From assembly GCA_033439685.1 (NCBI GenBank), contig JAUEDM010000007.1, forward strand, positions 3,214,501-3,278,500: a DNA stretch of 64,000 nucleotides, read 5' to 3'. Below the pieces are notes generated by a model. The model was not told where the DNA came from. It ran no database searches and was given only the letters and a program-made list of their open reading frames with translations. The first letter of the stretch is position 1. Every line of letters starts with the position of its first letter. Below, piece after piece: positions 54,904 through 64,000 of this stretch. The stretch is from Apodospora peruviana (Eukaryota; Ascomycota; Sordariomycetes; Sordariales; Lasiosphaeriaceae). Position numbers and translations under genes: made by a program.

Positions 54904-55669
54904 GCATACAATCTCTCCGATAACTCTTCACCTTCTAGTTCCGCATCCGGTCCGGCGTTGCTGCCAACAGGACTTGATCACAAGGTAGTAGCCCTTTCTT
55001 CTGAAGCCAAATGCCTAAGAGGAACCGACAGACGGGTTTACGCGACGTGAAACGGGAGAAGCCGAAAGCTTTAGTCTGATTTCGTGGAGCTAGCACTGCA
55101 AAGAACCTTCCGGACGGCTTCCATTCGTATTCCACCAGAGTGCACAAAACATGGCACGATAGTGCTCCCCTCAAGACTTCGACTCTACTGCCTTGAACAA
55201 GGTCTCCGCGTCCAACATGCCGAGACATGCATGGCAACCACGTGCTGCTCTCGCAAGCCTAGCCTTTTGTATGCCGATGATCAGGTTTTCTGCAGTCTTA
55301 ACAAGAAGGCAATATACTTGGCGCTGCTCCGGATGCCCGGTTTCCATTTCAGGACTCCGAGAATACAGAGCGATCATTGGACGTGAAGAGATTATCCTAA
55401 TCGAACACCTCGATCCAGCCAGCGTCTGACCTCATGATTTCTCTCCTTTCAATGATCTGGTTGGCTCTTGTTTGGTCATAGAAGGGGTCACGTATTGGGT
55501 CTCATGCAGTCAAATTCAAGGGGGGGCAGAGAGTGATTGCATCCACGCATAGAGAGTCACCGTGGTGTTGAACTGCACGGCCATGTTGCACCATCGGCCG
55601 GCTGTCAAGACGACTTTGTTCCCCAAAAGGAAGATCGCGTTACATTTCCATGTACCTTAGAACTGGAGT
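54904..55669. other. Intergenic, left flank of the foldback element
   Basis: No coding frame is supported. Composition becomes AT-richer towards the right. Confidence 0.5.
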
Positions 55670-56053
55670 TGGTTTCGAAGGACTGTAGGAAACGTTTTGC
55701 CAGACTGTAAGTACTTCCTTTATCGGGATCTAGAAACCTTATTACAAGTACCTTCCCAAGGCCCTATTTAAATCAGAAATAGCCGTTATGTTCGATATAT
55801 ATTACTGTAGGTATTTGTCTTACTACGGCGCTTTTGATGAAAATCCTAATGCTTTAACAGTAAAGTTAATATGCTTTTAGTAAGCTTAAATATCCTTTTG
55901 AGTAAAATGAAGATCAGGTTTGTGTTTAAATTTAACAGGACGTTTTTTCTTATTTAAATAGGGCTTTGGAAGGTACTTGTACTAAGGGTTCCAGATCCCG
56001 GCAAAGGAGTACCTACAGTTTAGCAAGACGTTTCCTACAGTCCCTCGAAACCA
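55670..56053. mobile_element. MITE-like foldback element with about 100-bp terminal inverted repeats
   Basis: The left arm 55670-55773 and the reverse complement of 55952-56053 match over about 100 bases. Both start TGGTTTCGA, run through GACTGTAGGAAACGT and ACAAGTACCTTCC, and end CCCTATTTAAAT. The differences are mostly transitions, plus small indels. The 178-bp centre is very AT-rich and codes for nothing. Size, arm length and lack of coding fit a non-autonomous DNA transposon. No clear target-site duplication was seen, so the exact ends may be off by several bases. Confidence 0.8.
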
Positions 56054-56631
56054 CCACTATATATGAGCGTGGTTGACCAATGTCTCCCACCCGGTTGATA
56101 GTACGGCAAAATACAACATCCTCCAACTCCCAACAACAACCCACACTCTATATAGGAGGTTCACGGGACTGGGTGATTAATAGGCTAGAATGTCGACGCC
56201 GCAATATCGTTCAATATCCGCCCAGATTGTTATTCCTCCATAGTCTGACGCGGTATCGACAGGGTTCGGCAATTGTGCAACCACCGAACAAATAACGTTG
56301 CAAGGAAACAAACAATGGGTCGCGGAAGACCTGGGGTATGGGGTACGGGGTTAATCAACACAGACGGCGGTACGGGTCTATTATCTTTCCTTGGCTCTTA
56401 TTTGTGTTGGAACTATCGTTCACGAGAGCAATATAAAACGCGTCGCATCATGCGCCTAGCCAGCAACCTGGCCCGGGGTCACTTCCAGCCTGGTCTTGGC
56501 AGTCTCCTTTCTTTCTCCTTTTGGTCTCAATAAGTACCCAGCTGGTTCCCCCTTGTGTCCGTGTGTGTGGTGTTTGTAGTTTGCGTGTGTCAACCAAAAC
56601 CTGTCAAGCCAATCAACAACCACCAGTCAAG
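56054..56631. promoter_or_regulatory. Upstream region of the DUF1996 gene
   Basis: 578 bp between the foldback element and the next start codon. No individual site is claimed. Confidence 0.4.
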
Positions 56632-58034
56632 ATGCATTGGTCTGCCCTCGTCGCCCTCGCGGCCCTCGCTGAGGCGGCGCCTCAGTTCGGTGGTGGAGGC
56701 GGTAGCCGATCTACCATGCTTCGATTCGGCTGCTCGCAGCTCGTCATCGACCGCATCGACCCCCTTGTCAACCCGGACACCGCCCCGTCGCCGCATCTCC
56801 ACCAAGTCATCGGTGGAAACGCTTTCAACGTGTCGGTTCCGTCGGCAGACATTGGCGAGCTCGCGACCTGCACAAGCTGCAGCTACGCCGAGGACATGTC
56901 CAACTACTGGACCGCCAACATGTACTTCAAGGCGCGGAACGGGAGCTTCAAGCGCGTCCCGCAGATTCCCAACAGGTAAATCGAACAGATCTATAAAGAG
57001 AGAGAAAACTGAGTGACTAATGGACGGATGATACTTATTAGGCTTCTGTTTGGCGACAAGTTCACGACCGAGACCTCGGGTGGTTTCGTTGTGTACTATG
57101 TCTCGCCCGGCAAGGGCGGCGTTACTGCCTTCAAGCCTGTGAGCCCCATACTTCATTACCTGTCCCAGAGTATATCAAGTCAAGAAACTGACAAAATTGG
57201 AACGAATTAGGGTTTCCGCATGCTAGTCGGCGATGCCGCCCAGCGCACCAAGATCGGCAATGGCCGCAAGTCGCAGTCTTGCTTCCGCTGCTACTCGGGC
57301 CCCAACTTCAAGGGCGACGACGCTGCCCCTTGCGCCGATGCCAAGCTGGACACCGAGGCCCTGCCCACAGGACAGTGCTCCGGCATCCGGTCCAACATCC
57401 TCTACCCGACGTAAGTCTTCTAATGACAAAACACCATACCCAAGTCATGAGCTAATAACAGCAATACGACAGCTGCTGGGACGGCAAGAACCTCGACAGC
57501 CCAGACCACAAGTCGCACGTCGCATATCCCACCGCCGGCCCGCAGACCTTCACCGGCTCCAGCGTGGGCGGCGCCTGCCCATCCACGCACCCAGTCAAGA
57601 TCCCACAGATCATGCTCGAGGTATTTATCACACCTAATTTTCCCCATAAATTACAACCGAACTGACAGTCTAATGTTGTAGATCGTATGGGATACCACGC
57701 AATTCAACAACAAGGCCGACTGGCCGACGGACGGATCCCAGCCCTTCTACCTCAGCACCGGCGACAACACGGGCTACGGCCAACACGGCGACTACGTTTT
57801 CGGATGGAAGGGCGACTCATTGCAGCGCGCCATGGACGGCGGCTGCACGGGCGCGAGCTGCGCCAACCTTAAGACGCAGGAGGTTGCCCAGGCCAACAAG
57901 TGCAAGGTCAGCGGCAAGGTCAACGAGAAGTGGGAGGGCTGTAAGTTTTTTCCGTTTTCCTGTGATGGGTGAGTGAGACGCTAACTGGAATAACAGGGCT
58001 GCCGAGTCTGCCTGGTGAGCCGATGGGCAACTAA
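56632..58034 (+). CDS. Secreted DUF1996-domain protein
   Basis: Six exons (56632-56975, 57042-57138, 57211-57410, 57473-57620, 57682-57940, 57997-58034) give 361 residues. Every junction is GT-AG and keeps frame. The first 17 residues (MHWSALVALAALAEAAP) are a signal peptide. The DUF1996 domain follows: MLRFGCSQLVIDRIDPLVNP, HLHQVIGGNAFN, SCSYAEDMSNYWTANMYF, then GFRMLVGDA, CWDGKNLDSPDHKSHVAYP and GGACPSTHPVKIPQI. Conserved His, Asp and Cys residues are present. There is no cellulose-binding or WSC module and no GPI signal. Such proteins are common in plant-degrading fungi, but their activity is not established. The foldback element sits about 580 bp upstream. Confidence 0.92.
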
Positions 58035-60529
58035 GGTAGTAGTCGAATGTAGAGAAAAGAAGAGAGAAGGAATGGATGATATGGACGAGTGGAGTGGGTG
58101 AGAGCATGGGGCGGCAAGAGGGAAGAGACGATATTTATCAAGTATTATCATGTTTCACGTACGAACTTTAGATTAGATGGCACCTGAATTGACCTTGCAT
58201 AAGAACTGATAACGAAGCCAAGCTTACGCCCTCGAACACAAGGTCTGCTCGTTTTGGTTTACCCTATTCTCCAGTACAAAATCTCAAACGATGAATAAGA
58301 TACTCATCCAGCCAAAATCGAAAACCTACCTTAGGTTGTCGGTCAAAAGACATGCTACCACAAGCTTCCTTCGGGTATGACTGGGGGTTTGAATGAGGGG
58401 CAAATTCTCCAGGCTTCGTAGCACTGTCTGTTCACGCTTGTCACTCTACGACCGTTGAACGAACTTATTTAATTTCTGTCTTTCTTTTTCCATCTTCTTT
58501 TTCTTGCTTCCTTCACTTTTTCCTCCACCAGTCTTTTCAATTATAATACTTTATTTTCGCAAACGAAGCCTTCACCCGAAGATGTCGATACAGTCGTGGA
58601 CGTCGGGTCTTTTCCACCAGTAGAGAGCAGACTACTAGTACTACTACATGCACGGAGAAGAGACAATTCCAGAAGTATACGCAGAAGCTCCAAGCATCAA
58701 ACATGAAATTAGAGTACATACGAGCATGACTCTAATAGAATTCTTTGACTCAAGCTTAAGTCAAGATCTTGTTGACCGGGAACTAAGTCTCTCGGCATTG
58801 CTGAGTAAGTGAGAAGGCTAGATCCACAAAGGAGGAAAATAGCAAAGCTAACAGATAAGAAGGACACCGCTTCATGACACTCTAGTAATAGCGACAGATG
58901 TTGAAAATTGGGGGTTGGGAGGCGTGTATAAGCAACAGCCTCCTCAACTTAATTGCCAGGCCTAACTTAAGTACTCAGTTGTATTGTAGTGATAGCCGTC
59001 CTTAGCATTCAGTTGTGGCCCTGTCGGTACCCTTTTAGTTAGTCCATGAACTTGCCGGATGATATTTCACTTTTCCTTCCTCTCTTTCTCCCTTTCTCTC
59101 TTCTGTTTTTCCTTTCTTTATTTCTTTTTTTTTTTCCCTTTCTTTTCCTTTTCCTTTTTTTTCTATTTCTGTATTACCCCTCTCATAAGACCCTTTCTGG
59201 TATTGCTCTCCCTGGGGAACTGATCAATGATGGATTCTGATTCTCGTTGACGCACCCGAGAGCTTTGTAACTCAGATATCTCGGATTGAGAATATTTCCC
59301 CAATCCCCATTCGTCCTGTGTGGTGGTGGTTCGCTTGGTTGGAGGGGCCGGACTTCATGCTCGGTTATTCTCCCTCAGTCCGGCTAGCTTCGGGATGCGG
59401 TCCGTCATGGAGGTTCACCATTGGTCTTTGACCCTTTCCTCTTCCATTTGTCGTTCTTGCTCCGCATACACACCCATGCTGTCTACTTGTTGTATCACAA
59501 AGATTATTAGCGATACTTTTTATTGTCAGGCATATCCACTCATTGTTATTTAGCACTACTGCAGGATATTGTTCCAGAAGAAGAGGGGCTCTGATTACTG
59601 TCTCCTCGGATGTCCAGTTCCCCCTTGTTGGTTCCCCCTCACGCCAACCACAAATAGAAGAGGAGACATCTCGTTTGCGAGGATCTGCAGCAACCTTTCG
59701 GGGAAGTGGAGAAGGAATCGACTGTCGACCTTCGATTGGGCAAAAGCCCTGTGGTCTTCCCCAGACTTTTCCGGGAAAGGTGTGGGCACACTGGGCGCAC
59801 AGCGTCATCTCCAATTGAGAATGGGGTCCGCTCGTCCATCTTTTCACTCCACAATGTCCGGGCAAACCCCCAGGAGTCACGACTGGGGATGGGGATGGAT
59901 GAAGAAATCCGATGGATCACATGAGCCCAGGGAGAAAAGAAGATTTTTGTCTTCCATTCCACGCTCCTCAAATCGACACACTTACCATCCCCACCACCAA
60001 TGACGTTCACTGATATCAACATTGAATATAAGTTATATAACCGTTTCTCCTCTTGCTACCATCCATTCGCAAAAAAAGACTTGGCCTCTCGCTTTTCAGG
60101 AGACCCGAACACGACGACGGTTAATCGCTCATCTGCATGAAATTCAGCGTTATCCATCGTTCCCGAACACACTCTCGTCTCTAAAACCACTACCACCACC
60201 CGTCGTCCGCGCGTCATCCGCACCTGCGTCTCATTATATCCTTGAATTTTTGCCTCAAGAAAGTGGACCGGCGGCCCACCTGCCAAAATCCCTCCCAACC
60301 TGACGGTTCAAAGAACTGAGGTGGGAACAACGCGGGCATTTCGGCTCGTGCCTAAATTCAAACTGAGCAGGCAGGCCTGTCGCTCCACAGCCAGCCAGAC
60401 ATCACATCACCTCTGAACTATCATAGGGGGGACAGTCACAAGCGAAAATAGTGGCACCGTCTATTTCTACTTGTCACTTTTACCCCAGTCGCCCAGTCCA
60501 GTCTGTTTTAAAACCCACACAAAATAACA
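58035..60529. other. Long intergenic region
   Basis: About 2.5 kb. A pyrimidine-rich tract of almost only C and T lies at 59070-59170. A 171-codon minus-strand open frame at about 59365-59880 has unnatural composition and no recognised motif. The right end is the likely promoter and 5' UTR of the next gene. Confidence 0.5.
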
Positions 60530-60822
60530 ATGATGGTCGGCGGGCTGTACACCGATCACACAACATTCCAGTTCACCGCCGCCGAGGACTCCGAGAGCCT
60601 CATTCGGCAGCAACAGTTATTACAGCAGCAGCAGCAGCAACATCTGTATCATCATCATCAACAGCAACAACGACACCGTCAAGATGGTGATCAGTTTACT
60701 ACTAGGCCGCCCACCACCATAATGAGTGGCAGTGAACTCGCCACAAACAACGACCTCGATCAACACCTCTCCCCTCTTGCAAGCTCCTTTCCGTTTACAG
60801 ATTTCCACTCCCAGAATGCTCC

Positions 60823-60870
<48 letters not shown>

Positions 60871-61690
60871 ACAGCGCCAAGCGACAACAGCACAATGGGA
60901 CGATCAACAGCTTGTTGTCCTCTCCACAATGCGCCAGATGCTGCAGGATCTGCAGGGCGAACTACGACGGGCCTCACGGGAGCGCGACGACGCGAGACTT
61001 GAGGTGTCCAGTCTACGGAACGAGGTGTATACGGCCCGGCAGGTGGAGAAGAGGTTGCGAATCGAGCGGGACGAGGCGCGCAGCCAGGTTGCGTTTTTGC
61101 GGAGGGAGCGTGCGAGCGCCAGACAAACGGAGCAGCGGCTTCGGAAGCAGAGGAACGAGGCCATGTTACGGTTGACTGGTGGTAAGATCCATAACAACGC
61201 AAAGAAGAGGGAATTGTTGGCTCCTTTGCTTGGTGGCGGTGGCGGGTTCGAGGATCTGGACAAGGAGTTGCAGATGCAGATGCAGATGGAGATGGATATG
61301 GGGATAGGGGTTCAACATGAGGATGATAAGAGCGTCGAGGGGCCGCCTTCTTGGGGCGATGAGTTTGATCATCACCGGCAAGAACACGGGGACGACGACA
61401 ACCGGAGACAGAATGAAGAAGAGCAGGTTGGTAACGACGATGACAACGGCGATCACGGGGAAGAAATCTTGGACAATGCATCTTCTGCAGCGCACGATGA
61501 TCCTGTGGATGTTCAGTCTCTTGGGCCTGAGGAACAGCATCAGCTGTTGATGGAGGCGCTTCTATCGGAAACGGCCACGACCGGTGACGAGTTGTCGCCT
61601 GCGGGTTCCGGATTCTCTCCGGCGGCTATGGCTGAGTTGTTTGGGAGTATCGGAGGAGGAGCTGATTCATCTTTACCAAACCATGGATGA
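60530..61690 (+). CDS. PolyQ, coiled-coil uncharacterised protein
   Basis: One exon, 386 residues, start MMVGGLYTDHTTFQFT. The N-terminal 120 residues are Gln/His-rich with a run of 17 Gln. Residues about 125-225 form a charged heptad-type coiled coil (LQDLQGELRRASRERDDAR, VEKRLRIERDEARSQVAFL). After it comes an acidic, Asp/Glu/Gln-rich C-terminus with MQMQMQMEMDMG. There is no DNA-binding or catalytic domain that I recognise. Gln-rich plus coiled-coil proteins often act in transcription or RNA granules, but no role is assigned. It converges with the gene at 61825. Confidence 0.7.
60824..60874 (+). repeat. (CAG/CAA)17 trinucleotide repeat coding for polyglutamine
   Basis: Thirteen uninterrupted or nearly uninterrupted CAG codons followed by a CAA/CAG mix, in frame within the polyQ coiled-coil gene. 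Prone to length change between strains. Confidence 0.95.
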
Positions 61691-61824
61691 GTCAAGACGG
61701 ATTTGGGAGTTCAACACCTAATTATTAATGATACCAATTTTCTTCATCTGACTCTCTATCACCGCTGCTGTTGTCAACCGCAGCCTGCAACTCGTCTTCT
61801 CCCATATCGCCCGCAAGAACCCAT

Positions 61825-62413
61825 CTACATAAGCATGACGAGGAACGCTCCAAGACCCAAGGATGCCCCCATGGCCCAGAGCGCCATCCCACCAGCCGGC
61901 TTGGTGGCAGGAGATCCAGCATTCGGCTTCGCACTGCCTCCTCCACTGCCAGGGGTGCCAGTCTCGAGACCGAACGCAGTGCCGGTCACGGTGGGCGACG
62001 GAGGGGCACCACCGTAGCCGGCGGACGCGCAGGCGCTGACGCCGGTGTAGTAGACTCCGAATTCGCTGCCCGTCGAGCAGTATTTGGTGTAGCAGTCGTA
62101 CATGGAAGTCGCCTGGTTGCAGGCGCAGGAAGAGTCGACGGACCAGGTGCTGGCGGTTCCGAGGCAGAGGTCGCTGCTCATGCCGTTGCCGACGCACGTC
62201 ATCCATTCGCTGTTCAAGTGTTAGACGGTGGAAGGATACGTAAGGTAGATGGAGATCTCACGTGAAGGACGCGTCGCAGTCACCGTAATCATAGCTGTCG
62301 CCGGTAGCACGGGCCTGGAGATGGGCGACGGGAGTAATCATGGGGTGGTCGAATTGGCAGGCCGCTAGGGTCGAGAGCGACAGGATGAGGAGGACGAGCG
62401 GCCGGGACGTCAT
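61825..62413 (-). CDS. Small secreted Cys-rich, probably GPI-anchored protein
   Basis: Exons 62413-62262 and 62209-61825 (52-nt intron) give 178 residues. The start at 62413 opens a clear signal peptide, MTSRPLVLLILSLSTLAACQ; upstream in-frame ATGs only add a polar leader. The mature part has about eight Cys, with CDASFTEWMTCVGNG, CLGTASTWSVDSSCACNQ and DCYTKYC. Then comes a Ser/Thr/Pro/Gly linker and a C-terminal hydrophobic end (MALWAMGASLGLGAFLVMLM). The layout fits a GPI-anchored cell-surface protein; the exact omega site is not assigned. The Cys pattern is not CFEM that I can show. Confidence 0.75.
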
Positions 62414-64000
62414 GGTGTTGGTGTGTTGCATTGTGACTGGTGGAAGAAAGATCACAAAGTTGATTTGGACAAACTGAACAAAACATGAACAGAGTCAAAC
62501 TTTGAGCAAAATAGAAGAGGGAAGAATGGGCAAGATATATTTTCCTCGTCGTGACCTCCGGCTTGTGCCTCCCGAACCCCGTGAACGGTGCGGCTGTCTG
62601 CATCGGAAATTGCTCCGAAAGTTCGGCCCCAGGTTAGATACCTTATCTTCCATTGTTTCAGCCTTTCAGCCAACCCGTTGAGCGAATCGAGAGAAGAAAG
62701 TGGCTGTGGTTCTAAAACCCAATCTCCGATCACGTACCCCGATTCGGTGTTGTTGACGCGCTCTGATTGGCTATCACCAGCCTCCGAGTTTCTCAGCCCC
62801 CGAACGCTACCGCGAGTGTCCGATCAGCCCCGGTATTTTGCTTTCTGTGCTGAGAAAGCTTGATAGATGCCATGTTGTTAATGCGACTGTTTTGAAGCAA
62901 ACGCCACCAAGACCCCAAGTCCAGCCCAACGGATGCATCTGAACTCAACTCTTCTCATCAGTCAGGCCCGAAATTGGTGGTGGCTCGGGTCTGGACATCG
63001 CAGTTGGGTTTGTTCGACGATTGGATGTGCAGAGTTCTGGGGCTGAGATTAGGAACCAGCCGGCTGCTGTCCGAGGGAGAGGGTTGCTTTTGGTTAGTCT
63101 CTTGTTCGAAGATAAGTTGTCGAACGGTTGTGAAATATCGGAGTTTGGCAATTAGTGGCCTCCGAAACCATACGGTAGTAAGGTAGTCAGTCGACTGTCC
63201 GATACCCTAGTCCTCGATAAGGAGAACTATCGGAAGGAGATTCGACTTTGTCTCTAAGCACGTAGAACCAACTTGGATAATTGGATCGTAGCTGACTCTC
63301 CTCTGGACAGGGTGTGTTTGTGGTGCATCCTGAAGAGATGATCCCTAATATTTGAAAAGATACCTTATGTAGCTCAAGATCCTTTGAATGAAGAAGACAT
63401 GACTACTTGACCGAGAACTAATAGCTAGGTAGGTATGCATCATTGTGTCACGATATTGTGCAGTGCAACCAGACACACACTGCGCTTCGGCGTCACCAAG
63501 GAAATGTACCTTAAGGTTAGGTACTCAGGGACTCAACCAATGGTTTTCATTCTGTTTTGGTATCATACATCACCAAGTCATTATCCGTTTCATATTCCTA
63601 GTACTAAGTAGTAGTAAAGCATGGCCGTTATGGTATCCGCAAAATTCTCAATCTCATCAAAACCGTGTGACCCGTGCCATACAAAAGTGAGCTCGCCGCA
63701 TATGTTCCGTTACATATGTGAAAAGTTCGCAGTGATTGCCATCATTTTTTTCGGCAGCCCGAAACGCCAAACTCCTTTTCCTTCGTGACCTATTTCCCAA
63801 TAATGACAGACAATTAATGCTGATACAGTACGCCTTGTTCATCTCGTCTTCAGTTCTTTCATGATGTTCGTTCTTGCCAACCAAATTCTTTCTCCTGTTT
63901 CCGCGTTTCAACTTTCCCTCAGTAACTAAGTATTATCATCAGTCTCACCACTGCAGTATTCCGCGGACTGCATTGATCTCAATGTCGAAAAATAAAATGA
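62414..64000. other. Upstream and distal sequence, no supported gene
   Basis: 5' flank of the Cys-rich protein gene, then about 1.4 kb of sequence without any frame of coding character up to the window end. Confidence 0.5.

Noticed and set aside
59365..59880. 171-codon minus-strand open frame in the long intergenic region
   Set aside because: No motif, biased composition, overlapping alternatives on the other strand and no neighbouring support.

Overview
The window is nuclear DNA of a filamentous ascomycete, most likely a Sordariomycete in or near the Sordariales. Supporting signs are short introns of 51-78 nt with GTRNGT donors and CTRAC branch points, a HET-domain gene, an MATA-type HMG protein, a DUF1996 secreted protein, and stop codons of the C-to-T/G-to-A kind expected from repeat-induced point mutation (RIP). 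Two intact tRNA genes are present. No rRNA, CRISPR array or bacterial-style operon was seen.

Left part (1-23.9 kb), accessory. It holds an internally deleted LINE remnant (1-1388), a frameshifted HMG-box gene, and a local family of three related genes. One family member is intact (4748-7066, minus). The other two are decayed (8305-9601 and 9678-11519, plus). All three share a C-terminal block ending in a V-[VI]-D-A-Y-L motif. The third copy also carries a cysteine/histidine hydrolase-like module. Next come a decayed OTU-like cysteine protease gene (12496-14207, minus), tRNA-Thr(CGT), a fungal ferroportin, a small pseudogene with several in-frame stops, and a HET-domain incompatibility gene.

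Right part (23.9-64 kb), mostly core genes: an Mtf2-like mitochondrial protein; the WD40 protein CMR1; the sterol glucosyltransferase ATG26; tRNA-Gly(TCC); a 5'-truncated amidase pseudogene; the RNA polymerase II CTD phosphatase FCP1; the complex I subunit GRIM-19; condensin subunit 1; CDC7 kinase; CHL1 helicase; a MITE-like foldback element; a DUF1996 secreted protein; a polyQ coiled-coil protein; and a small secreted, probably GPI-anchored protein.

How they fit together: condensin, CDC7 and CHL1 form an uninterrupted block of chromosome-replication and segregation genes. Condensin and CDC7 are divergent and share a 685-bp upstream region with MluI-box-like motifs. The accessory part joins decaying protease-like genes, a private paralogous family and a HET gene. 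That resembles a fast-evolving self/non-self or conflict region, but this reading is inference.
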